Source: Candidatus Obscuribacterales bacterium
GTDB taxonomy: Bacteria > Cyanobacteriota > Vampirovibrionia > Obscuribacterales > Obscuribacteraceae
Assembly (NCBI GenBank): GCA_020050685.1
Contig: JAGVKG010000038.1
Location: forward strand, 1-64,000
Direction of reading: 5' to 3'
Length of the DNA: 64,000 bases
The position numbers and the translations under genes were made by a program. The notes under the pieces are model-generated. The model did no database searches, had not been told where the DNA came from, and worked only from the letters and a program-made list of their open reading frames with translations. The number at the start of each line of letters is the position of its first letter. The first letter of the stretch is position 1. This document shows, piece by piece, positions 1 through 8,624 of the stretch.

Positions 1-62
1 AGCTGTAGCTGTTTGCTCACGCACAGTATCTCTTAACCTGCGCTATGCACTGCCCTTCTTTC

Positions 63-205
63 GCTGCCGCCCATCAAGCGCTGCGCATACATACCATCTC
101 CACTTCGCACCGCTCCTCGCGGCACTGCGTTTCGCTGGTGCTTGTCGATGCTTCGCGAAAGCTATTTTGTCATCCTGAGCGCTATGCGCGACGAAGGATC
201 TCTCG
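63..205. repeat. Composite intergenic repeat region (GAGGA-loop hairpin copy A plus GTCATCCTGA element)
   Basis: No gene is visible in the first 212 bases. Positions 69-80 carry a 12-mer, gcccatcaagcg, that recurs at 31272 and 31969. Positions 100-137 are, on the minus strand, a copy of the hairpin repeat seen again near 31291, 31987, 48769 and 51791: a constant GAGGA loop (114-118 on the other strand) closed by GC pairs. Positions 169-205 hold a GTCATCCTGA...CGAAGGATC element that recurs near 13561 and 28741. All lie downstream of the minus-strand gene ending at 213. Confidence 0.6.
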
Positions 206-212
206 TGCTGTT

Positions 213-1310
213 TTAGTGCTCCCCGACGTGCCGCAATTCCAGGATGGATTTGACCCAGGTCTCGGGGTTTTTAGAATTTACGGGTTTGCCTGGTTTCATG
301 GTGATTTCGCAGACGCCTTCTTTGGAAGTGCGGGCAAACATGGTTGTTGATGCACCACCATCCAAATTAAGGGCTTTTGTGCAACCAAGTGCGTCCATCA
401 AAAGTGCCAGCTGTTTGATTGTCACGCCTGGAGATCGTTTATCGTGAGACTTATCGGCAACGGAGACCATCAGCGCATGGCCGTCTTCGGTGATACCAAT
501 GGCGGTGCGTGCTGCAGGTGTTGATGAACGGATTACATAAAGGTCGTTGCCCTTATCGTCCTTTCGAATGAAGGCTTCGCGCCTCAATGCCGCCTCGTCA
601 AATACTCCTTCCTTAAGCAAATTTGGTCCGGCTTGCAGAGAGTGGAGAATTTTATATCCCTCAGGTATTGGTGCGTTGTGCGGGGTTATATCAACTTCCG
701 TAATACCTGCCTCATTAATCAGGACGCGTAATTCGGCGCGATTCAGAATTTGTGAGCGATATTTTTCAGGGAAGCCTTTGTATGTGCTGGGATTTGCCAC
801 CACTTTGCCGTCAATCACTACATGACTGACACTTTGTCCATTGGGAGCAAAGTAGCCACCATTAATTGCTGCTGTTACTTTGTCCTTTTCTGCTTTTTCG
901 GAAGTCGGGTGTAATTTTTCGTTGATTGCTGGATGCAACTGCCACGACCCGGATTTTAAATCTGCAACTACTAGGTTAACTCTTGAGCCGTTGCCTGTGT
1001 GGAATTCATAAAGCACGGCTGGTGATGCATCACATGGCCATAGTGGAGTCTTTGATTTTAATTCCCGCCAATTAGGAATGTCTGCTACTTTGGCCAGAGC
1101 CTCATGCCTTGTGACTTTCGACAAATGCGAAAGCGGTGGAATCTCTAATACTCCACCTTTGGCAATTTGGTCTTCCGGGCTTTTGCTTGGGGTTGCATAA
1201 TTGCGCACGTGTTTGTTCCAATCGCCGGATATTGGCCGGTTATTGGAGCTTTCATCTGTGGAGTCTTGGATGGTGCTGCTAGTGGACTCTAGCTTACCTA
1301 CATCGGCCAT
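213..1310 (-). CDS. Phosphodiester glycosidase (NAGPA-domain) family protein, copy 1
   Basis: This 365-residue protein carries a phosphodiester glycosidase domain (the family of the mammalian uncovering enzyme NAGPA, formerly DUF2233) from about residue 90 to the end. Visible family signatures are AAINGGYFAPNG, PAARTAIGIT and LNLDGGASTTMF, which form the conserved core of the active-site region. A paralogue lies at 13714-14691 and shares all three blocks. Unlike that copy, no signal peptide is evident: the first 80 residues are polar and Ser/Asn-rich, so this copy may be cytoplasmic or its N-terminus may be misassigned. The start ATG at 1310 lacks a strong Shine-Dalgarno sequence. Known family members cleave glycosyl phosphodiester bonds; the substrate here is unknown. 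Confidence 0.8.
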   Translation of the reverse strand: MADVGKLESTSSTIQDSTDESSNNRPISGDWNKHVRNYATPSKSPEDQIAKGGVLEIPPLSHLSKVTRHEALAKVADIPNWRELKSKTPLWPCDASPAVLYEFHTGNGSRVNLVVADLKSGSWQLHPAINEKLHPTSEKAEKDKVTAAINGGYFAPNGQSVSHVVIDGKVVANPSTYKGFPEKYRSQILNRAELRVLINEAGITEVDITPHNAPIPEGYKILHSLQAGPNLLKEGVFDEAALRREAFIRKDDKGNDLYVIRSSTPAARTAIGITEDGHALMVSVADKSHDKRSPGVTIKQLALLMDALGCTKALNLDGGASTTMFARTSKEGVCEITMKPGKPVNSKNPETWVKSILELRHVGEH

Positions 1311-1403
1311 TTAATCTGCCCTATGCAACTCTCGACAGAATGAAATTTAGCCGATTAATCTTTCTTTGTAGATGGGGAAATTACCACCACAATCTTGATT
1401 GTC

Positions 1404-2354
1404 TTATTGATTGTGGGAACTTTCCGGTGGGTGTGAGATGTTGCCCCAGATGCGTGATATTTGTTCGCAAATAGTCTTGAGCTTGGCGTCATTGGGCTTG
1501 CTTCCGTCCAGACCCTGTCCTGCGTATTGAAGATCCTCGGAGATTTTTTGCAAGGCATCTCTCGCGGCTGTCGGATTTGTGTTATTGGGATTCGATAGGT
1601 TCTTTAGGGCGGTAGCGCCCGCCATGCCGAGCATGCCAATTCGCTGATTCCAGTCGACGTAGTCCGAGTTGGCTAATTCACGCATTTTGTTAAAGTCACC
1701 ATGGCGGAAGGCCTGGGCATACGGTACAGATGGATCGTTCTCGACTGTTACTGGAGGGGAGCCGTGACGACTGAGTTGATCTAGGGCGGAAGTAACATCA
1801 GACGGAAGCACACCAAAGAATTCTTCAATGGCATTTTCGGTAATCAGATCCGAGCCTAAACTACCATCTGTAAGTAATGAATATGTGGGAGAGGAGTAGC
1901 TAGAAGCGCTGCGTCCAGAGGATCCAGAGGATCCGGAAGAAGGCCGAGATGATGACGAACCGGAAGATGATGATGCTGCTCGCTGTAGCGCCCTCTGTCT
2001 TTGAAGTTGCCGCAAGGGTGCTAAATCTGAAGCTTGGTTGACAAATCCTGATGTGTCCGGATCTCCAAATGGCATATCGGCATTCGTTTCACCAAGCACT
2101 GAGCGAAGCATAATTGACCTTGATCGATAACTTTCCTCTTCGGGAGACATTGTTGGCCCTGGAGGTTGGTTTGTTGCTGTCATAGGTGTTGATGGTGGCT
2201 GCTGTGTTGGTTCAACGCTGGCACGCAAGTTGTAGGCACCAGGACCTCTGCCAGTTATTTGTACCGTTGTGCGAAATGGCTCACCATAGGCGGCAGTAAC
2301 TTGGCTGAGAAGAAATATTGATTGAATAATTGTGCCCGCTATCCGCATTTTCAT
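1404..2354 (-). CDS. Secreted protein of tandem 'ITG.EPGPY' family, copy 1
   Basis: No known family is recognised. The 316-residue product starts with a signal peptide (hydrophobic segment near residues 5-23, ending around AAYG) followed by VQITGRGPGAYNLRASVEP, a short motif shared by the next three upstream genes. The middle (about residues 120-155) is Ser/Gly/Pro low-complexity. The C-terminal about 140 residues form a conserved helical-looking domain shared with the genes at 2420-3424 and 3429-4355, with blocks such as MLGMAGATALKNLSNPNN and LQYAGQGLDGSKPNDAKLK. Four genes in a row on one strand with short gaps indicate tandem duplication and probably joint expression. An envelope or extracellular role is inferred from the signal peptide only. 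Confidence 0.75.
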   Translation of the reverse strand: MKMRIAGTIIQSIFLLSQVTAAYGEPFRTTVQITGRGPGAYNLRASVEPTQQPPSTPMTATNQPPGPTMSPEEESYRSRSIMLRSVLGETNADMPFGDPDTSGFVNQASDLAPLRQLQRQRALQRAASSSSGSSSSRPSSGSSGSSGRSASSYSSPTYSLLTDGSLGSDLITENAIEEFFGVLPSDVTSALDQLSRHGSPPVTVENDPSVPYAQAFRHGDFNKMRELANSDYVDWNQRIGMLGMAGATALKNLSNPNNTNPTAARDALQKISEDLQYAGQGLDGSKPNDAKLKTICEQISRIWGNISHPPESSHNQ

Positions 2355-2400
2355 TGTTTGATCCTATGATTGTCACTTCCTTAACTGTATACTCAATTGT

Positions 2401-2420
2401 ACGTATGTTTGGTCATACGT
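2401..2420. repeat. Inverted repeat at a stop codon
   Basis: ACGTATG and CATACGT form a perfect 7-bp inverted repeat with a 6-nt spacer, abutting the stop codon of the gene that ends at 2420. There is no U-tract on either side, so it is not a typical intrinsic terminator. It could be an operator for the gene at 1404-2354 or a 3' hairpin. Confidence 0.4.
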
Positions 2421-3424
2421 CATTGGGCAGGAGGCTTCTGACCTTGATTTGTCATATTGCCCCATATGCGTGAAATATCGTCGCAAGTTGCTTTTAGTTT
2501 TGCATCGTTGGGGGTATCAGGACTTAAGCCTTGTCCTGCATAGTGAAGATCCTCGGCAATTTTTCTGAGAGCATCTTTGGCAGCAAATGAATTGGGGTTG
2601 TTTGGATTGGACAGATTTCTCAATGCTGTTGCACCGGCTAGACCAAGCATTGATATTCTTTCATTCCAATCACTAATTGCGTCGGAATTGGCCAGATCGC
2701 GCATTCGTGAGAAGTCGCCTCGCTGTAATGCCATTGCGTAGGGGGCATACGGGTCTCCTGCACCATGGACGGTTGCCATTGGATTGATTCCTAGACCAGC
2801 TAATCTGTCCGTTATGTCAGGTGGTAATCCACCGTAAAAAGTTTCAATCGCTTGGGTGGTGATTGCTTCGGAATTTGGACTACCATCTGTGGGTAAATGA
2901 TGATGAGATTCTGGACCGCTGCCTGGTGAGGTCTGATGATGCGATTCATTATTTGCCATTTGATTTCGTTGTTGTCTTGGTGGCTTAGAGTCCGGAGGAT
3001 CTCCACGATTGACATCATTTTGCATTGTGCCAAGGTCAATTGCTTGATTGACAAGTTGAGTAGAAAACGGATCTCCGACTGGCACATCATTTTCTGCTTC
3101 ACCTGTCAGCCAACGTTCCAAAAAGTCATTAAATACTTGCTGTCTCTCCTTCTCACTAAGCCTCTTTCTTTTTTGGGCTAAACCAGATTGTTGGGCTTGC
3201 GGTACTTGATTCATCAAAGCAGTGGTTGATGATTGAGTTGGTTCGACCGAGGCGCGAATATTGTAAGGACCTGGTTCCTTGCCAGTGATTTGCAAAGTGT
3301 GCTCGTATGGCTTGCCACTGCCTTGAGCCAACGCTGCTTGAGCTAAAGTTGTAGAATTCGCGATTGCGGAAATAGAAATGCAAATTAGAACTAGCTCTGC
3401 TTTATGAGTCTTCATATGCTGCAC
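2420..3424 (-). CDS. Secreted protein of tandem 'ITG.EPGPY' family, copy 2
   Basis: The 334-residue protein has a signal peptide ending near residue 34 (ALAQG region) and then LQITGKEPGPYNIRASVEP, the family motif. A polar linker rich in Gln, Asn, His and Pro (about residues 75-175) separates it from the C-terminal domain shared with copies 1 and 3: YGGLPPDITDRLAGLG, MLGLAGATALRNLSNPNN, and AEDLHYAGQGLSPDTPNDAK, ending in ISRIWGNM. The linker varies strongly between paralogues while both ends are conserved, which suggests a flexible spacer between two structured parts. Only 4 bases separate its start from the stop of the next gene upstream, which supports an operon. Function unknown; not matched to any named family. 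Confidence 0.75.
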   Translation of the reverse strand: MQHMKTHKAELVLICISISAIANSTTLAQAALAQGSGKPYEHTLQITGKEPGPYNIRASVEPTQSSTTALMNQVPQAQQSGLAQKRKRLSEKERQQVFNDFLERWLTGEAENDVPVGDPFSTQLVNQAIDLGTMQNDVNRGDPPDSKPPRQQRNQMANNESHHQTSPGSGPESHHHLPTDGSPNSEAITTQAIETFYGGLPPDITDRLAGLGINPMATVHGAGDPYAPYAMALQRGDFSRMRDLANSDAISDWNERISMLGLAGATALRNLSNPNNPNSFAAKDALRKIAEDLHYAGQGLSPDTPNDAKLKATCDDISRIWGNMTNQGQKPPAQ

Positions 3425-3428
3425 CTTT

Positions 3429-4355
3429 TTATTGACTAGAAGGATTTTGTCTTTGCTGTGCCATGTTTCCCCAGACGCGCGAAATGTCTTCGCAGATCAT
3501 TTTTAGTTTTGCATCGCTTGGATCGCTCGTATCTAATCCCTCTCCCGCGTAATGTAAATCTTCCGCTAACTTGCCTAATGTATCTCTGGCTGGAAATGTA
3601 TTGTGCGATGGATCTTCGTTGCTGTCCATAATGTTACGCAGTGCGGCTGCACCGGCTAGAACTAACATAGCCATTCTCTGTTCAAAGTCGGCTTGGTTAC
3701 TGGCATTTGCTAAGTCTCGAGCGCGGATAAAATCTCCCGCTTTTATAGCAGAAGAATAATCAGCATAAGGATCACTTGAGCCGGAGGATTCTGAAGGTGA
3801 TCCATATGGGCTCAATCGATCAATTACTTGGTTGGGAAGATATTCATAGAATTCATCAAAGGCTCTCCTGGTAATTTGTTGCGAGCCGGAACTGCCGTCC
3901 GTTGGATAAATAAAGCCTCCACTGCTACCTTGATTGCTTTGTGTCAAAGAACTGTCGGTTAGATAAGGAGGTCTTTGAGAGCTTGGTGGTTGGGATGTGG
4001 ATTCGCTTGGCGTTGATGGAGTGGAGGCTGATGTGCTTGGTTTTTCTCCTCCTTCAGAGCTAGGACCCATTATGCGAAGAAATTCGTTCATTCCCAGTAC
4101 GGAATCAATAGTGGTGCGATATTGGGGTCTTCGATTCCCCTGCGCAGAATTGTCAGCCGGTCTCATCGGTAAATTTTGTGCCGGCGCAGATGATTGAACT
4201 GTGGCGCCAATTTTATAGGGGCCCGGTTCTCTGCCGGTGATTGTCACTGTCACTTGGCTGGGAGTTTGCCCATCAGCGCCTAGGGCAAGGGATATGGTGG
4301 CATCCTGCATGATAAAGCAGGTTAGTGCCACCATAGTCAATTTGCGAGTTTTCAT
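3429..4355 (-). CDS. Secreted protein of tandem 'ITG.EPGPY' family, copy 3
   Basis: The 308-residue product has a signal peptide (ends near ALG, residue 26) followed by VTITGREPGPYKIGATVQ. A Ser/Thr/Pro-rich linker covers about residues 95-155. The C-terminal domain matches copies 1 and 2 (FYEYLPNQVIDRLSPYG, RDLANASNQADFEQRM, EDLHYAGEGLDTSDPSDAK, ending ISRVWGNM). It sits between copy 2 and the Gln-rich fourth member with gaps of 4 and 8 bases, so the four genes are probably transcribed together from upstream of 5821. Function unknown. The conserved C-terminal domain has no recognised catalytic residues by eye and looks all-helical. Confidence 0.75.
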   Translation of the reverse strand: MKTRKLTMVALTCFIMQDATISLALGADGQTPSQVTVTITGREPGPYKIGATVQSSAPAQNLPMRPADNSAQGNRRPQYRTTIDSVLGMNEFLRIMGPSSEGGEKPSTSASTPSTPSESTSQPPSSQRPPYLTDSSLTQSNQGSSGGFIYPTDGSSGSQQITRRAFDEFYEYLPNQVIDRLSPYGSPSESSGSSDPYADYSSAIKAGDFIRARDLANASNQADFEQRMAMLVLAGAAALRNIMDSNEDPSHNTFPARDTLGKLAEDLHYAGEGLDTSDPSDAKLKMICEDISRVWGNMAQQRQNPSSQ

Positions 4356-4363
4356 ACCAATTG

Positions 4364-5821
4364 CTAAGCCATCTCGTTATTTATTCGCATGCATTTATCA
4401 ATGTCGAATTCCAAGACTGAGCGCATACTGCGTTCAGATGCGCTGCCTGAACCAACTTGATCTTTCAACTCGCGGAAGCGAGTGACAAGCTTCAAAGCAA
4501 ATTCTCGTGCCTTTTTCTTGTCGTCTTGGGAATATGAATCGCCTGAAGCAACTCTGCCTGTAGCATCGAGCGACATTTCCAGAAATTGTTTGGTGATTTG
4601 TTTATCGCCGCGGCCTAATTTGTCAGCAAGTTCTGCTAGTTTTTCGTAGTCATCCGGGCCAAAATTCATATCATCAGCATCTTTGCTAGCCGCTGCTTCT
4701 GGTTTCATTAGAGAAGCAAAACGGCTCATATCTTCCTTCATAGCCATTGCACTCGGTGCAGCGGTACTTTGTTTCAATGTTTCCAAAACCTTTTGGGCCG
4801 CGTCTTCTGATAGTTTCTGACCAAGCATTTGTTGTAATTTCGCTGCTAATTCATCAAGAGATGGTTGTTGTGCAACAGCTGGTTGCTGCTGTCCTTGCCC
4901 TTGTCCCTGCCCTTGACGATTTCCCATCTGGCTAGCAGCTTGAATTAATTGTTGGACTAAACCCAGAACACCATTCATGCCACCTTGACCAAGTTGGTTT
5001 TGCAACATAGGATTACCGAGCATGGCTCGTTCAAAATCTCTGTTCATTTGGTCACGTCTTGCTTGAGCAAAGAGACGCCCTAAGGCTTGTTGTTGTCTAG
5101 CCATTTGAGCTCGCGCCAATTGTGCTTGTTGGGCCAGTGCTTGTGCTTGTTGAGCTTGTGCTTGGGCAAGATTGTTCAGACCAGCGTTTATTTGTTGGGC
5201 GTTTTGGGCTTGCTGGTTTGCTAATTGTTGGTTAGCTTGTCGCTGCTGGTTGGCCAATTGCTGATTAGCCTGCTGCTGTTGCTGTGCTAATTGTTGGTTC
5301 GCTTGTTGCTGTTGTTGGGCTAACTGCTGAGCCGATTGCTGTTGCTGTTGCGTAAGTTGTTTAACCAATTCTTCTTGTTGCTTTTGAAGTTGCTGAGTAA
5401 GTTCTTGCTGTTGTTTCTGCAACTGTTCGGCAATTTTTTTGTTGATTTCCTCAATTTGCTGGGCCGTAACTGGTTGTTGTTGCCCAGGCTGTTGTTGCGC
5501 CGTCTGTTGCTCTCCAGGCTTCTGCTCTCCCGGTTGCTGATTTGCCGTTTGATCATCAGGTGGTAGCTTCTTGCCAGCTTGATCTGGATCGCCGGTAGCA
5601 GTTTTAGGAATAGCCGTAGGAATGATCGAAAGAGGCATGGCTTGGACATCTTGTTTTTGGGGTTTCACTGTTGCCGTAATGGAATACCCTCCACCTTCTT
5701 TTCCTGTGATATTGAAGGTTTGGGTATATGGCTGACCTTGCGCATAGGCAAGTAAGCCAGTTTGTCCGACGGTCACCAGTGATACCAAGATTGAAAGCGA
5801 AATACGTCTAGTAGTCTTCAT
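4364..5821 (-). CDS. Secreted Gln-rich coiled-coil protein with 'ITG.EGG' motif
   Basis: The 485-residue product begins with a signal peptide and FNITGKEGGGYSITATVKP, the N-terminal motif of the three downstream paralogues, but lacks their C-terminal domain. Residues about 115-260 are extraordinarily rich in Gln (runs of QQQQ, repeats such as QANQQLAQQQQ) and are predicted by eye to form a long coiled coil; the DNA here is CAA/CAG-rich. A helical C-terminal part (about residues 375-485) includes FGPDDYEKLAELADKLGRG. A GAGGA Shine-Dalgarno lies about 9 bases before the ATG. It is the first gene of the presumed four-gene operon. It could be a fibrous envelope or linker protein; that is inference. 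Confidence 0.75.
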   Translation of the reverse strand: MKTTRRISLSILVSLVTVGQTGLLAYAQGQPYTQTFNITGKEGGGYSITATVKPQKQDVQAMPLSIIPTAIPKTATGDPDQAGKKLPPDDQTANQQPGEQKPGEQQTAQQQPGQQQPVTAQQIEEINKKIAEQLQKQQQELTQQLQKQQEELVKQLTQQQQQSAQQLAQQQQQANQQLAQQQQQANQQLANQQRQANQQLANQQAQNAQQINAGLNNLAQAQAQQAQALAQQAQLARAQMARQQQALGRLFAQARRDQMNRDFERAMLGNPMLQNQLGQGGMNGVLGLVQQLIQAASQMGNRQGQGQGQGQQQPAVAQQPSLDELAAKLQQMLGQKLSEDAAQKVLETLKQSTAAPSAMAMKEDMSRFASLMKPEAAASKDADDMNFGPDDYEKLAELADKLGRGDKQITKQFLEMSLDATGRVASGDSYSQDDKKKAREFALKLVTRFRELKDQVGSGSASERSMRSVLEFDIDKCMRINNEMA

Positions 5822-5917
5822 AAATATAGTCCTCAGGATTTAGTCCTCGGGTTTCATCACTAGTACTTACGTACAAGTTGTTCCATTACAAGATGTCCAA
5901 ACCAGATATTGTTATAC

Positions 5918-7234
5918 TCAGAGTCGCCTGCTGATGAAATTCTTCATCGGAACCCAGGTTGATCTTTGTGACGGCTGAATTGTAATCACCTGCACGTTAC
6001 CGCCTTCCATGTCGATAACATTTGCGGATTTGTTTTCGATACGCAACTCTACTGGACCTGTCAATCCTTCTGTTCCATAAACTGTTACGGTGACAGTAGC
6101 GGATTCACCTTTCTTTAGCACCGTCTTTCCTGCGCTCAATTTAACTTTGAGGTTACAGAATTTGCCTGTGGCAGTTTTATTTCCCTCATTGAATGTGATG
6201 TTGGTTGGTCCAACTACGTTATTGGGGCTCTTACAAACAGTACCGCGTGGACCTTCTGCAAGTGGTGTGCATGGTTTGCCACCACAAGTCACCTTGGTGT
6301 TGCCGAAGCGACCATCGCACGGTCCCTTAATATTGATCGGCTTTCCGCACTGTCCAACATTTGGAATCGAGCAATCGCCTGGTGGGAGGCCATTTGGTTT
6401 TGGCCTAGATGAAAAACTAACTGGTTTTTGGGATACCGGTTGTCCATTTTTGTTGACCAAAACAACATCAATTGGTTCTTTGCCTAATCCGATGGTAAAG
6501 TTTGGTGGTGTTGAAGTGCCAGTCGGCTTTAATCCAACACGCATCGGGCCTTTTCGAGTTCGCCATTGACCAGGTGACGGTTTGTAGTCTGGACCCTTCG
6601 AGCTTCTCCACTGACCTGGCTCATGAGGAGGCTTCGAGCTTGTCATCGGTTTCTCGTCCGGGCATTTACCCTTGGGAGGTTTGTGCGTAGTTGGTGGATA
6701 ATGTTTTGGTGGCTTAGTTTCGCCAGGGGGATAGCCTTCCGGGTGATAATCATCCGTGGGTGGCTTGTCCGTAATTGGCGGATAATACTTTGGTGGCTTA
6801 GGGTCTTCCGGCGGACATGGCTCATCCACTGGTGGATTATACTGCGGAGTTTGTGGGTAATTTGGCGTTTGTGGTGCCTGGGCTAGTTGCTCCGGTGGTT
6901 CTTCCGGTGCTGGTTCCGCTGCTTTACGAATTTCAATTACATAGCCATTCAATTCATCTTCGTTTTGATCTTTTTCTTCCGGTGTCTGACCGGCGGCATC
7001 CGCAATAACGGTACCTGTTAATGTATCACCGGCAGCCATGTCCTCAGGAAGGTTGACGCTAATTTTGCCATTCGGTGTATCAAAGACTGTTGTATTAAGA
7101 CCATCACCAATTTTTGGTGTTGCCGAAAATTGACCCTGACCAATTACTTTTGAAATCAACCCTGGACTAAAGGAAAGCATCGTTGATAATGCAAAAGTAC
7201 TCAGCGCCACCAAACCTACTTTTCGCTTGTTCAT
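5918..7234 (-). CDS. Secreted Pro-rich protein of 'GD.I.GTV' family, copy 1 (possible C-terminal frameshift)
   Basis: The 438-residue product has a signal peptide, then ISVNLPEDMAAGDTLTGTV followed by an acidic stretch and ELNGYVIEI, matching the gene at 7508-8527. Residues about 105-235 are Pro/Lys/Tyr low complexity with PPKYYPP- and PPTHKPP-type repeats. The C-terminal 200 residues include Cys-rich blocks (CGGKPCTPLAEGPRGTVC) and an Ig-like segment (ESATVTVTVYGTEGLTGPVE). The end is shorter than in the paralogue. In the neighbouring frame just before the stop the sequence continues as DEEFHQQATLSITISGLDIL, which resembles the expected final beta-strand, so a frameshift near 5945-5965 is possible. 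A GAGGA Shine-Dalgarno precedes the ATG. Confidence 0.7.
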   Translation of the reverse strand: MNKRKVGLVALSTFALSTMLSFSPGLISKVIGQGQFSATPKIGDGLNTTVFDTPNGKISVNLPEDMAAGDTLTGTVIADAAGQTPEEKDQNEDELNGYVIEIRKAAEPAPEEPPEQLAQAPQTPNYPQTPQYNPPVDEPCPPEDPKPPKYYPPITDKPPTDDYHPEGYPPGETKPPKHYPPTTHKPPKGKCPDEKPMTSSKPPHEPGQWRSSKGPDYKPSPGQWRTRKGPMRVGLKPTGTSTPPNFTIGLGKEPIDVVLVNKNGQPVSQKPVSFSSRPKPNGLPPGDCSIPNVGQCGKPINIKGPCDGRFGNTKVTCGGKPCTPLAEGPRGTVCKSPNNVVGPTNITFNEGNKTATGKFCNLKVKLSAGKTVLKKGESATVTVTVYGTEGLTGPVELRIENKSANVIDMEGGNVQVITIQPSQRSTWVPMKNFISRRL

Positions 7235-7507
7235 TTTTCCGTCCTCTTTTTACGCAGCTCATCTGGTCTGAAAAATTGGCAAGCCAAATGAACCCTATAC
7301 ATGACCGGACCCCTGTGAATTGGATTATCAGAAGATTTACAGACAACTTATCAATCTGCTAACCAACATAATCCAACAAACTATTGAACTAGTAATATTC
7401 TTTGTAACCCCATGCGCCAGAGCTTTTATACCCGTGGACTTAAACATAAAACCCTAGTAATTTGATTTGTAACCAATTCGTAATCGAATTGTCCTTTCGC
7501 TTAGAGC

Positions 7508-8527
7508 CTAAGTTCTGCCGGTTCTGGCTCGAAAGGGCGTGACTTTTATTGAGGGCGGGTCTAGTATCCAGGCAACAAAACTAAAAGATCCGCTCCTGAT
7601 TGCATTTACCGCCCTGGTTTGCTGCCAGGTTCCGGATTGTTTTTCTAGTGTCAATTCTTGTTGATCGCCTCCTTCCAGTCTAACGATATTTGGTGACCGG
7701 TTATTAATTTGCAGTTTTACTGGTTGAGCAAGATTGTCCAAACCGGTGACTGTCACGGTCAAGGTTGTACTCTTGCCGCGCTCTATATCACTCACTGCAC
7801 AATTTAATTGCACAGAGAGAATTGAACAAGGAGCAGTAGCTACAACATCTCCTTCTTCCATTTCAATTGTGGTTGAACCCGTAACGTCAGTTGGACATTC
7901 GGCAATAATTTTGCGCGGAGATTCTGCCAACCTCATTGCCGGTTTATCACCAACTTTTATTGATGAAGTATTGAAATCGCCGTCGCAAGGACCACGGCAC
8001 TGTATTGGCCATCCCGCTTGCGCATATGGCGGCAACATGCAAGTGTTGGGATATTTATCTAGCGGGTTTGCTGGTGGCTGCGCTTGAATTGGTACTTTTG
8101 TGGAACAGATCTTTGTTCCTCGCTTGTCCTTGAGAATCAGAGTGATTTCAGAAACGCCAGTGGGCATCGAACACTTAAATTCGCCCAGACGGGCTGGAGC
8201 CTTTTGTTCAGCAACTTCGACTACATAACCATTCAGCTCGTCCTCATTTCGTCCTTGCTCGCTTTCGCTTTTGCCTTTTGGATCAAGCACCACTGTGCCG
8301 GAAATGGTATCACCACCGGCTGCATCATCAGGCAAATTGACTCGCAGTGAACCATTTTTCGTTTGAAACTGCACAGCACTTAGTCCGCCGCCATTCATTG
8401 GAATGGCAGTGGCTGTTTGAGCAAAGGCTGGCTCAATCAAAGAAAAATCAATCAAAGAACTGTCTAAAGGAATTACCGAAATGATTTGCACTAATAATGC
8501 GACAAAGGCAATATGTCTTGGTTTCAT
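7508..8527 (-). CDS. Secreted protein of 'GD.I.GTV' family, copy 2
   Basis: Paralogue of the gene at 5918-7234 without its Pro-rich insert. After a signal peptide (ending near PAFA) comes LRVNLPDDAAGGDTISGTVV and ELNGYVVEV, then an Ig-like region, a Cys-containing segment with IQCRGPCDGDFN (CRGPCDG equivalent to KGPCDGRFG in copy 1), and a second Ig-like domain (TTLTVTVTGLDNLAQPVKLQ) ending in beta-strand-like sequence. The ATG at 8527 is preferred over a GTG six bases upstream because GGGTG then sits at a suitable distance. About 272 bases without a gene separate it from copy 1; that gap is AT-rich and shows no feature beyond likely promoter sequence. Function unknown; extracellular location inferred. 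Confidence 0.75.
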   Translation of the reverse strand: MKPRHIAFVALLVQIISVIPLDSSLIDFSLIEPAFAQTATAIPMNGGGLSAVQFQTKNGSLRVNLPDDAAGGDTISGTVVLDPKGKSESEQGRNEDELNGYVVEVAEQKAPARLGEFKCSMPTGVSEITLILKDKRGTKICSTKVPIQAQPPANPLDKYPNTCMLPPYAQAGWPIQCRGPCDGDFNTSSIKVGDKPAMRLAESPRKIIAECPTDVTGSTTIEMEEGDVVATAPCSILSVQLNCAVSDIERGKSTTLTVTVTGLDNLAQPVKLQINNRSPNIVRLEGGDQQELTLEKQSGTWQQTRAVNAIRSGSFSFVAWILDPPSIKVTPFRARTGRT

Positions 8528-8624
8528 ATGCACCCAGCTTCCAAACGACTTGCGTTTCTATATTTTGTCAATCAATTTATCCATCGGTGATCCATCGGAT
8601 GATTCAGGAGATCAGAGCTAAGTA

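Noticed and set aside
45-350. Open frames on the plus strand in the first 350 bases
   Set aside because: They lie over repeat elements or antisense to the phosphodiester glycosidase gene and have no recognisable domain.
5100-5480. Repeat-rich DNA resembling a CRISPR or tandem array
   Set aside because: The periodicity comes from CAA/CAG codons of the Gln-rich coiled coil; there are no uniform repeats with unique spacers.
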